NCBI GenBank assembly: GCA_963934295.1
Contig: CAWVXY010000036.1
Coordinates: 1 to 32,459 of the forward strand
Length of the DNA: 32,459 nucleotides
Direction: 5' to 3'
From: Seribacter sp963934295
GTDB taxonomy: Bacteria; Verrucomicrobiota; Verrucomicrobiia; Opitutales; Seribacteraceae
The notes under the pieces were generated by a model, which did not search any database, had not been told where the DNA came from, and saw only the letters and a program-made list of their open reading frames with translations. A program made the translations under genes and the position numbers. Position 1 is the stretch's first letter; each line of letters opens with the position of its first letter. Shown here one piece after another: positions 24,113-31,556 of the stretch.

Positions 24113-24529
24113 ATGAGCGAACAAAAATTTCCCGACTTGCCTGATCCGGAAGAAATTCCCCGTCCACGATTACTGTCTTCGGTTGCTTATTGGTGGATAG
24201 GAACCTTTTTATTGTTGGGTATTGCTGTTTTATGGTTGCCGTCCCAGTGTACTACAGCGAGTATTACTGAAATAGAGCAGGAGGAAGATTCAATAGAAAC
24301 TCTTCCACAGGCTGATCAGACCAAAGAACTCGAATTTCGAGAAGATGGTTTGTGGTATAAAATTGATGCTGAATCTCCATTTAGCGGGGCCGCAGTTGGT
24401 TTTTATGAGAATGGGGAAATGCAGTCCCGGACCAGAATCGTAGAGGGAAAGGCGATTGGGTTGATTGAAGAATGGGATGAGAATGGAACTTTGAAAGGGG
24501 TTCGTTTTAAGGATGAATTCCCTCAATAA
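24113..24529 (+). CDS. Single-pass membrane protein with MORN-variant repeats
   Basis: This 138-residue protein has a proline-rich cytosolic N-terminus (FPDLPDPEEIPRPR), one membrane helix (about 23-43) and an acidic linker. A C-terminal MORN-variant module (about 70-134) follows: LWYKIDAESPFSGAAVGFYENGEMQSRTRI and then EGKAIGLIEEWDENGTLKGVRF. This module is shared with YwqK-type proteins, but no toxin partner is present, so an antitoxin label would be misleading. It is placed in the periplasm by the orientation of the helix, an inference. It is followed by a TPR gene that starts 17 bp before its own stop, so the two are coupled. Confidence 0.82.
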   Translation: MSEQKFPDLPDPEEIPRPRLLSSVAYWWIGTFLLLGIAVLWLPSQCTTASITEIEQEEDSIETLPQADQTKELEFREDGLWYKIDAESPFSGAAVGFYENGEMQSRTRIVEGKAIGLIEEWDENGTLKGVRFKDEFPQ

Positions 24530-25283
24530 AATTTCCTTTCTTATTTTTTGCATATTTTCCCTTTCTTTTTCGGTTCAGGCGTCAGATTTAAATCCTTTAT
24601 CCGATTTAGAATTATTAGAAATAAATCGAAAGTATTCTGAATTAGAGAGGGTAACAACTCATCAAATCCGCGAGGAACCAGATGATGTTTCGTTTTATTC
24701 GAGACGTGGAGATGCCAGATTATTTTTGGGAAAATTTTCAGATTCTCGTCTTGATTACGAAAAAATGATTCAATTAAATCCCCAATTAAATATATCCCAT
24801 TGGAGACTCGGGATTGCATATTTTTATCTTTCTGATTTCAGCAAAGCAGCACAGCAATTTGAAATTTATCATAAGTATGATCAGGTGGATCGAGAAAATG
24901 GAATTTGGAGATTTATGTCCCAATACAAAGAATATGGACTCGGGTATGCCCGGAAGGGATTATTGACTTACGAAAAAAACGATAGACCACCTTATCCATG
25001 GTTATATTTGATGTTTGCCGGAGTTCTATCTCCCGATGCAGTTTTTCAAAAAATTAAAGAAGAGACTTTTCCCAAAGAATATGAAATTCGTGTATTGTTT
25101 CATGCCAATTTATACGTGGGTATATACTTGGAATTAACTGGGGATTCCCCAAAGGAAGCACTCCTGTATTTATCGAGAGCAGTCAGCAATGAATACGGCA
25201 AGTCTACGGGTACTTATATGTGGCAGGTTGCTCGTTTGCATTACGCAAAGCTCGTTGATTCCCTTAATAAAAATAGAAATTAA
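24513..25283 (+). CDS. Exported TPR-repeat protein
   Basis: This 256-residue protein starts with a signal peptide (MNSLNKISFLIFCIFSLSFSVQA, cleavage before SDLN). It contains TPR-like helix pairs at about 35-105, including DDVSFYSRRGDARLFLGKFSDSRLDYEKMIQLNPQ and NISHWRLGIAYFYLSDFSKAAQQFEIY. The remainder (about 110-256) is helical and ends with a further repeat-like unit (KEALLYLSRAVSNEYG). AAGG directly precedes ATG 24513. It is the last gene of the MoxR operon and is convergent with the EI24-like gene 8 bp away. A periplasmic protein-binding role is inferred; no enzyme motif is seen. Confidence 0.85.
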   Translation: MNSLNKISFLIFCIFSLSFSVQASDLNPLSDLELLEINRKYSELERVTTHQIREEPDDVSFYSRRGDARLFLGKFSDSRLDYEKMIQLNPQLNISHWRLGIAYFYLSDFSKAAQQFEIYHKYDQVDRENGIWRFMSQYKEYGLGYARKGLLTYEKNDRPPYPWLYLMFAGVLSPDAVFQKIKEETFPKEYEIRVLFHANLYVGIYLELTGDSPKEALLYLSRAVSNEYGKSTGTYMWQVARLHYAKLVDSLNKNRN

Positions 25284-25291
25284 ATTTAAGG

Positions 25292-25975
25292 TTAATCTAA
25301 ATTCTGATGCCTTACCCTAGCATGGAATACGGAAGCACAAATTAATACAGGAGCAAATAGGTTTAAAATGGGCACAATCCAGATAGCTGACCCTAGACTT
25401 CCATAAAATGTGAAAGATTGCTTATGTTGGGTAAATTCATTCGGTAATCTACAGTCAACTATTGTTTTGTATTCTTTTCCCAATAAATAACCATTTATAA
25501 ATATTTGCAGACCAAATCCAATTGGTGGAAAAAACCATCCAATTATAAAAAGGGGGGCAGCAATCAAATTTACAGCCAAACTTAAAAAAATAAGGCGAGT
25601 CGAAATTATGACCGATGTGATTAACGGAGGAGCAGATTTAAGTACAAGATTTGGATAATGTCTTTCTTTTATTGCGTCAATGACATCGTCTATAAATAGA
25701 CCGAGGAACCCAGCCTGAATGGAACCGAAGAAAAAGAAACCTAATACAAGTAAAAATACTGAAATTATAATTCTAATCAAAATTTTGAACCAAGAGTCTT
25801 CCTCTAAAAAATCAAAATATGAGATCAAGTATTCAAATATCCAACCGCCGGTGGAAAAACCTATAAATATAAATAAAAGAAGTATTAATGATGTCAGTAG
25901 AGTTGACCAAAGAACAGGTTTCCAAATTCGACGATCACTTATTTGGTTAATGGAGAGAAGGTAATCTTTAATCAT
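25292..25975 (-). CDS. EI24/CysZ-like integral membrane protein
   Basis: This 227-residue inner-membrane protein has about four long hydrophobic stretches: residues 20-48, 65-95, 118-170 and 200-222. The pattern FLGLFIDDVIDAIKERHYP after the second stretch and the LGKEY in NGYLLGKEYKTIVDCRL match the EI24 domain family, which includes sulfate permease CysZ. Sulfate transport cannot be assumed because EI24 proteins are diverse. It stands alone on the minus strand, convergent with the TPR gene and divergent from parE with a 131-bp spacer. Confidence 0.85.
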   Translation of the reverse strand: MIKDYLLSINQISDRRIWKPVLWSTLLTSLILLLFIFIGFSTGGWIFEYLISYFDFLEEDSWFKILIRIIISVFLLVLGFFFFGSIQAGFLGLFIDDVIDAIKERHYPNLVLKSAPPLITSVIISTRLIFLSLAVNLIAAPLFIIGWFFPPIGFGLQIFINGYLLGKEYKTIVDCRLPNEFTQHKQSFTFYGSLGSAIWIVPILNLFAPVLICASVFHARVRHQNLD

Positions 25976-26047
25976 AAAAATAGCAGCCTTAATAATGGAA
26001 TTGAAAATTCAGTTGAAAAGAATTTTGGATGGAATGGATTTTTCCTG

Positions 26048-26076
26048 TGGACAAAAAGTAATCTTCTTTCCATAAC
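26048..26076 (+). promoter_or_regulatory. Candidate promoter of parE
   Basis: TGGACA (26048-26053) is followed after exactly 17 nt by CATAAC (26071-26076), matching 9 of 12 consensus bases. Transcription would begin near 26083, giving a leader of about 24 nt. It includes AAAGGG, a plausible ribosome site six bases before ATG 26107. Confidence 0.4.
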
Positions 26077-26106
26077 ATATTAAGGTGGAATGGATCAAAG
26101 GGAAAT

Positions 26107-28038
26107 ATGGCGGAACATAATTATACAGCAGATAGTATAAAATCGCTCGATTGGAAAGAGCACATACGTCTCAGACCAGGGATGTATATTGGTAAGTTGG
26201 GTGATGGTTCTTCGGATGACGATGGAATCTATGTCTTGCTGAAAGAAGTCCTGGATAATTGTATTGACGAATTTGTCATGGGTTTTGGTAAGCAGATTGA
26301 CATTGAATGCGATGGTCAAAATGTAATTGTTCGGGATCATGGTCGGGGAATTCCTTTGGAGAAATTATTGGATTGCTCATCTAAAATTAATACCGGTGCA
26401 AAGTATGACTCCGAAGCTTTCAAGAAATCTGTTGGTTTAAACGGAGTCGGAATTAAAGCGGTTAATGCCTTATCTACTAAGTTTGACATTCAGTCTTTTC
26501 GTGAGGGTGAAACTAGAAGGATTGAATATTCCTGTGGAGAACCGCAGGTAATGGATAAAAAAAATAAGGTAACCAAAGAGGAGAATGGTACGCTAATTAC
26601 TTTTACCCCGGATGTTGCGATGTTCAAAAAATATCGTTACAGAAATGAATTTGTTGAGCGTATGATGCGTTATTATTCATACCTAAATAAAGGATTAACT
26701 ATTCGTTACAATGGTAAGCGTTTTCGATCCAAGGATGGGTTGAAGGACTTACTTGAAGAGAATCTTGCTGAGGAACCACTTTATCCTTTTATACATTTAG
26801 AAGGGGATGATATTGAAGTAGCCTTTACTCATATTGAACAATATGGAGAGGATTATTTCTCCTTTGTCAATGGGCAACACACCACGCAGGGGGGCACTCA
26901 TCAGGCTGCTTTTCGGGAAGGAATCGTTAAAACTATTCGCGAGTTTACAAAAAAGAATTTTGATGCTCCTGATATTCGCAGTGGGTTGGTCGCAGCAATT
27001 TCTGTAAAAGTACAGGAGCCCGTTTTTGAATCTCAAACAAAAACAAAACTAGGCTCTCTTACTATGGCGCCTGAAGGTGAAACGGTTCGTTCATTTATTG
27101 GTAATTTCCTCAAGGAAAAACTTGATAACTTTTTGCACAAAAATCCCCAAACTGCAGAAGCTTTGCAGAATAAAATTCAGAGAAGCGAAAAGGAAAGAAA
27201 AGAACTTAAGGGGATTCAGAAAATTGCCCGTGAAAGAGCGAAGAAAAGCAAAGTTCACAATCGTAAACTCCGTGATTGTCGAGTGCATTTGAATAGCAAA
27301 GATAAAAATCGTTTTAAAAGCACTCTTTTTATAACGGAAGGGGATTCTGCAAGTGGATCAATTACCAAGGCCAGAGATGTTCAGTTTCAGGCAGTGTTTA
27401 GTTTGAAGGGTAAGCCTTTAAATTCATTCGGTTTAACTCGTAAAGTAGTATACGAAAATGAAGAATTTAATCTAATCCAAGCAGCCCTTGGAATTGAGGA
27501 AGACCTCGAAGATTTATGTTACAACCAGGTGGTCATTGCCACAGACGCGGATGTGGATGGTATGCATATTCGTCTTTTGTTAATTACTTTCTTTTTACAA
27601 TTCTTTCCTGAATTGATTCGGCAGGGGCATCTTTTTGTTTTACAGACTCCTTTGTTTCGTGTTCGAAACAAGAAGTCTACCCTCTATTGTTACGACGACG
27701 CTGAACGTGAGGCGGCAATAAAAGCATTGGGTAAAAACCCTGAGATAACTCGTTTTAAAGGCTTGGGGGAAATCTCTCCTGATGAATTTAAACATTTTAT
27801 TGCGGAAGATATACGCTTAGACCCAGTTAAAATTGATGCTCATGAATCTATTAAAGAGATGCTCAAGTTCTTCATGGGGAAAAATACTCCGGAAAGGCAA
27901 CAGTATATTATTCGAAACCTGCGATATGAACTCGATATAGTAGAAAAAGAAAAGAAACAATCTGAGGATGAAAAGCCAAGCGGTAAGAAGGTTGATTCCC
28001 CAAGATCTGAAGTTGTAGCTGATAGTGAGGCTGCTTAG
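26107..28038 (+). CDS. parE: DNA topoisomerase IV subunit B
   Basis: ParE is the ATPase subunit of the type IIA topoisomerase that decatenates daughter chromosomes. Its 643 residues are typical. The GHKL site is seen in KEVLDNCIDEF (Glu47, Asn51), VRDHGRGIP (Asp77) and GLNGVGIKAVNALS; the transducer has FVNGQHTTQGGTH and QTKTKLGS (310-317). The TOPRIM metal site is EGDSASGSI (Glu411) and DADVDGMHIR (Asp480, Asp482). The C-terminal 35 residues are charged and variable. The overall sequence resembles the Bacteroidetes-type ParE. parC follows 19 bp later. GyrB is the alternative, but the pairing with an unusual ParC-like partner favours ParE. Confidence 0.93.
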   Translation: MAEHNYTADSIKSLDWKEHIRLRPGMYIGKLGDGSSDDDGIYVLLKEVLDNCIDEFVMGFGKQIDIECDGQNVIVRDHGRGIPLEKLLDCSSKINTGAKYDSEAFKKSVGLNGVGIKAVNALSTKFDIQSFREGETRRIEYSCGEPQVMDKKNKVTKEENGTLITFTPDVAMFKKYRYRNEFVERMMRYYSYLNKGLTIRYNGKRFRSKDGLKDLLEENLAEEPLYPFIHLEGDDIEVAFTHIEQYGEDYFSFVNGQHTTQGGTHQAAFREGIVKTIREFTKKNFDAPDIRSGLVAAISVKVQEPVFESQTKTKLGSLTMAPEGETVRSFIGNFLKEKLDNFLHKNPQTAEALQNKIQRSEKERKELKGIQKIARERAKKSKVHNRKLRDCRVHLNSKDKNRFKSTLFITEGDSASGSITKARDVQFQAVFSLKGKPLNSFGLTRKVVYENEEFNLIQAALGIEEDLEDLCYNQVVIATDADVDGMHIRLLLITFFLQFFPELIRQGHLFVLQTPLFRVRNKKSTLYCYDDAEREAAIKALGKNPEITRFKGLGEISPDEFKHFIAEDIRLDPVKIDAHESIKEMLKFFMGKNTPERQQYIIRNLRYELDIVEKEKKQSEDEKPSGKKVDSPRSEVVADSEAA

Positions 28039-28057
28039 GTAGATTAATTTCTGAGAT

Positions 28058-30361
28058 ATGGCTGACCAAGAAAAAGATTCAGAAAAAGAAAAGGAAGAGG
28101 AAATCCAAAAGGATGAGGAATCTTCTTCTGAGACACAAATTACTGTTCGAAGGTTTGACCCCGAAGCGCTCCTGTCCGATGATGTCGCAAATCGGGATGC
28201 CGATGATGCAATATATGTTGATGACATGTATGGGGATTGGTTTTTGGATTATGCTTCTTATGTAATCTTGGAAAGAGCCGTTCCACATGCAGATGATGGA
28301 TTGAAACCTGTTCAGAGAAGGATTCTGCATTCAATGCGCGAATTGGAGGATGGTCGTTACAATAAAGTGGCTAATGTGATCGGTAACACGATGAAATACC
28401 ATCCGCATGGAGATGCCTCCATTGGAGATGCGATGATTCAACTTGGCCAAAAAGATCTCCTGATTGACATGCAGGGAAATTGGGGGAATTTATTGACTGG
28501 TGATTCCGCCGCTGCTCCTCGTTATATAGAAGCTCGACTTACGCCATTTGCCTTGGAAGTAATTTTTAGCCCCAAGGTTACAACATGGGCATCTTCTTAT
28601 GATGGGCGTAATAAAGAGCCCGTTACTTTTCCAGTAAAGTTTCCTCTTTTACTTGCACAGGGTGCTGAAGGGATTGCTGTAGGTCTTTCAACCAAAATCC
28701 TTCCTCATAACTTCATTGAGATTATCGATGCTTTAATTGATGCCCTCCGAAAAAACCCGATTAATTTACTTCCGGATTTTCATCAGGGGGGGATAGCTGA
28801 TTGCACCGATTACAATGGAGGTGCGAGGGGAGGTCGGGTTCGTGTGCGTGCACGCATGGAGAAAGTAAAAAAACATCTGCTTAAAATTACTGAAATTCCA
28901 TTTGGCACTACAACCACGAGTCTTATTGATTCTATTCTTTCAGCTAACGATAAAAGTAAAATTAAGATTTCTAAGATTGAAGACAATACCGCAGAATTTG
29001 TGGAAATTATGATTCATTTGCCTTCGACGGTTTCAGCCGATGAAATTTTACCCGCTCTGTATGCTTTTACGGATTGTGAAGTGAGCCTGGCTCCCAATGC
29101 ATGTGTCATACAGAATAACCACCCCCAATTTCTTTCTGTAAATGACTTGATCAAATCGGCTGCATTTTTGACCCGGGATCTCTTGCAGCAGGAACTCGAG
29201 ATAAAATTGGGCGAATTACAGGAAAAATGGCACTTTGCATCCCTGGAGAAAATTTTCATTGAGAAAAGGATTTACCGGGATATTGAAAAAGAAGAAACTT
29301 GGGAGGGAGTTATCGCTGCTGTAGATAAAGGACTGAAACCTTATCTGAAATTATTTCATCGAGCCATCATTGAAGATGATATTTTACGATTGCTCGAAAT
29401 TAAGATTAAAAGAATTTCCAAATACGATTCCTTTCGAGCGGATGAATTGATAAAAGGCTTTGAGGATGAAATTGAAGAAGTAAAAGCTCACCTTAGTCAA
29501 ATTACCAGATTCACAATTCGCTATTTTAAGGAATTGATGAAAAAATATGGTAAGGGGCGAGAACGTAAGACTGAATTAAGTGTTAATGATCAAGGTGAAT
29601 TAGTTGCGTTTGATAAAATTGTTGCTTCAAAAGTCGTAGTGGCAAGTGAGACATTGTATATAAACCGTAAGGATGGTTTTGCCGGATTTGCCCTTAAGAA
29701 AGATGAAGCGATTGAAAAATGTTCCGATTTGGATGATGTTATTATAATTGGCAAAGATGGAATTATGAAAGTGATGAAAATTGCTGATAAAATGTTTGTG
29801 GGTAAAAATCCATTGAGGATTTCAGTTTTCAGGAGAGACGATCAAAAAGTTTATAATATGGTTTATCGAGATGGAAGTTCAGGTAGGTTGTATGCGAAAA
29901 AGTTTAAGATTGGTGGAGTAACTCGTGATAAAGAATATCCCCTTTTTAAAGCGCACTCTAAAAGTAGAATTTTTTACTTTTCAGTTCATGATTCAGAAAA
30001 TAAAAATAGTAGGATTTTAGTTCACATTGATCCTGAATTAAAGAGGGTACGGGAAAAAGTGATCGAATTTGATTTCTCCTGGCTTGAGATTCAAGGACGG
30101 TCAGTAAAGGGTAGTACCCTTACATCTCACAAGGTTGACCGCGTGGTAAATGCTCCTAAATTAGAGGATGGTGAATTAACAGGAAAGCCAGAGAATGACG
30201 GAGTAACCAAAAAAGATATTGTTCGAGAAAAAACAAAGGTTATTAAACCTGTAGAAGATTCGAAACCTCCTGTTGTGGATAAAGAAGTACCTGTACCAGA
30301 ACCGCAAAGTTCTGAAACTCCCAAAAAAGATCAGGTAACCTTCGATTTTGAGGATAATTAA
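28058..30361 (+). CDS. parC: DNA topoisomerase IV subunit A
   Basis: ParC is the DNA-cleaving subunit. The 767-residue protein has an acidic N-terminal extension (1-55), then DYASYVILERAVPHADDGLKPVQRRILHSM, the helix KYHPHGDASIGDAM, and the catalytic Tyr156 in APRYIEARL. The winged helix and tower continue to about 480, and the C-terminal pinwheel (about 500-690) is short, with no GyrA box. A disordered acidic, proline-rich tail ends the protein. The position equal to the quinolone-contact Ser of E. coli ParC (Ser80) is Ala120, with the following acidic position Asp124. It is 19 bp after parE and forms an operon with it. The lack of a GyrA box supports ParC over GyrA. Confidence 0.93.
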   Translation: MADQEKDSEKEKEEEIQKDEESSSETQITVRRFDPEALLSDDVANRDADDAIYVDDMYGDWFLDYASYVILERAVPHADDGLKPVQRRILHSMRELEDGRYNKVANVIGNTMKYHPHGDASIGDAMIQLGQKDLLIDMQGNWGNLLTGDSAAAPRYIEARLTPFALEVIFSPKVTTWASSYDGRNKEPVTFPVKFPLLLAQGAEGIAVGLSTKILPHNFIEIIDALIDALRKNPINLLPDFHQGGIADCTDYNGGARGGRVRVRARMEKVKKHLLKITEIPFGTTTTSLIDSILSANDKSKIKISKIEDNTAEFVEIMIHLPSTVSADEILPALYAFTDCEVSLAPNACVIQNNHPQFLSVNDLIKSAAFLTRDLLQQELEIKLGELQEKWHFASLEKIFIEKRIYRDIEKEETWEGVIAAVDKGLKPYLKLFHRAIIEDDILRLLEIKIKRISKYDSFRADELIKGFEDEIEEVKAHLSQITRFTIRYFKELMKKYGKGRERKTELSVNDQGELVAFDKIVASKVVVASETLYINRKDGFAGFALKKDEAIEKCSDLDDVIIIGKDGIMKVMKIADKMFVGKNPLRISVFRRDDQKVYNMVYRDGSSGRLYAKKFKIGGVTRDKEYPLFKAHSKSRIFYFSVHDSENKNSRILVHIDPELKRVREKVIEFDFSWLEIQGRSVKGSTLTSHKVDRVVNAPKLEDGELTGKPENDGVTKKDIVREKTKVIKPVEDSKPPVVDKEVPVPEPQSSETPKKDQVTFDFEDN

Positions 30362-30410
30362 TTTCGGTGGTCAGGTTGAGAATAATACCTGAAATATAAA
30401 AGAGTAAGTA

Positions 30411-31070
30411 ATGATTGGCCAATTATCTAAAGAAGAAATTAATCGTAAACTACTTCATTTATTGGCGATCATTCTTCCCGTTGGTATTTTCTATCTTCCC
30501 ATTATTTGGAAAGTTCACCCAATTGATGTTTGTTGTCTTATATTTTTCCTTTTGTTTTTTTCCTTACTGATTGAATATTTCAGGTTAAGGGCGTCACCCT
30601 TTGGCTCTTGGTTTTCACATTCTTTTGGTTCAATGATGCGAACGGAGGAGAAAAATCAGTTAACTGGGGCAACTTATGTGTTGGGTGGATCTTCAATTTG
30701 TAGTCTGATTTCTCTTTATAACGAAGCTGCTGCAGTTTCCTGTTTCCTTTGTTTAACCCTTTTTATTCTTGGTGACGCGGTTGCTGCCATAGTTGGAAAA
30801 GCTTTTGGGCGAATTAAAGTTGGAAACAAAACAGTTGAAGGTGGGGTCGGATGTTTTTTATTTTGTGTTTTAACAACAGGATTTATTTTTCCAGTACTTC
30901 CTGCCTTTACTGATTTTTGGGGAAGTGAAATTTCTATTATTCAGATTTTTCTTATTTCAGCTTCAATTGCTATTCTAGAATTTTTCCCAGTTAAATTTCG
31001 GGGATTTGCCTTAAATGACAATCTTTATGTTCCTGGACTAAGCAGTGTAATTGCCATTATGATTAGATAA
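30411..31070 (+). CDS. CTP-dependent diacylglycerol/polyprenol kinase-like membrane protein
   Basis: This 219-residue polytopic protein fits the DGK1/SEC59/VTE5 family (related to phosphatidate cytidylyltransferase), which phosphorylates lipid alcohols such as diacylglycerol, dolichol or phytol with CTP. The start EEINRKLLHLLAIILP is the conserved RKxxH region. The central signature is FILGDAVAAIVGKAFGRIKVGNKTVEGGVGCF, and the end is ALNDNLYVPGLSSVIA, matching the DNLxVPL motif. About six hydrophobic segments are seen. The lipid substrate cannot be told. It follows parC by 49 bp and overlaps the convergent DUF3293 gene by 8 bp. A weak AAGAG precedes its ATG. Confidence 0.9.
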   Translation: MIGQLSKEEINRKLLHLLAIILPVGIFYLPIIWKVHPIDVCCLIFFLLFFSLLIEYFRLRASPFGSWFSHSFGSMMRTEEKNQLTGATYVLGGSSICSLISLYNEAAAVSCFLCLTLFILGDAVAAIVGKAFGRIKVGNKTVEGGVGCFLFCVLTTGFIFPVLPAFTDFWGSEISIIQIFLISASIAILEFFPVKFRGFALNDNLYVPGLSSVIAIMIR

Positions 31071-31485
31071 CTTCGATTCGATCCGTGAATTTTCCAATAT
31101 TTGATTTAAAAAGATTTTCACAATAAACGATCTGAAGGTTATTGTTTCTATTCCAAAAAATAGCTCTTTGCTGAAAGGCCCTGGCAAATTTCAAACCGTG
31201 ATTTAAGGATATATCAATAAGGAAACTTGGTTCTTGGTGTTTTTTTTCTGGAGAACTTCCTGTTATAAATATTATTTCTTTTCTTAGAGTTTTGAGAGAT
31301 TGGTATAAAAGTTTATTTCTCGTTTTGTTTTCTTTGTCTATTAACACATTATCCATGGGGTTGTAAGCCGTTATAATTACAAAATTATTTCTGAATTTAT
31401 TAAATTTATTTTGAATTATAAAAATTGTATTTTTATATTTTTCATTACCGATCATAATGTTCATGAAAATTATATTATTGAACAT
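31063..31485 (-). CDS. DUF3293 family protein
   Basis: This 140-residue protein of unknown function matches DUF3293. Landmarks are FVIITAYNPMDN (35-46), ENKTRNKLLYQSL (52-64), a GSSPEKKHQEPSFLI segment (77-90) and ARAFQQRAIFWN (101-112). It is soluble with no membrane segment. The start is uncertain: ATG 31485 lies directly behind the T-tract of a terminator, and ATG 31455 (MIGNEKYKN) would be closer to the family start; neither has a Shine-Dalgarno site. Its base composition is more AT-rich than its neighbours. The 3' end overlaps the lipid kinase gene by 8 bp. Confidence 0.82.
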   Translation of the reverse strand: MFNNIIFMNIMIGNEKYKNTIFIIQNKFNKFRNNFVIITAYNPMDNVLIDKENKTRNKLLYQSLKTLRKEIIFITGSSPEKKHQEPSFLIDISLNHGLKFARAFQQRAIFWNRNNNLQIVYCENLFKSNIGKFTDRIEVI

Positions 31486-31517
31486 AAAAAAGCCTCCCGC
31501 ATTTGCGAGAGGCTTTA
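31486..31517 (-). terminator. Intrinsic terminator of the right-edge repeat-protein gene
   Basis: On the minus strand AGCCTCTCGC pairs with GCGGGAGGCT across an AAAT-type loop, a 10-bp stem with one G-U pair, followed by six T residues. On the plus strand the same stem has a C-A mismatch and only a short T-run, so the minus direction is preferred. It lies about 40 bp after the stop of the repeat-protein gene and immediately before the first ATG of the DUF3293 gene. Confidence 0.8.
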
Positions 31518-31556
31518 AATAAATTAACTGAAATTAAATCAGTTCTGATGACTTAA

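Noticed and set aside
24113..24529. Antitoxin of a toxin-antitoxin pair (YwqK label)
   Set aside because: No toxin-like gene is adjacent, the protein is membrane-anchored, and it belongs to the MoxR operon by spacing.
27817..28227. A 136-residue minus-strand ORF across the parE-parC junction
   Set aside because: It is Ser/Phe-rich antisense of acidic and Lys-rich coding tails; parE and parC are both secure on the plus strand.
30366..30392. Small CAGGT/ACCTG hairpin after parC
   Set aside because: Only five base pairs with a long loop and no T-tract; not a credible terminator.
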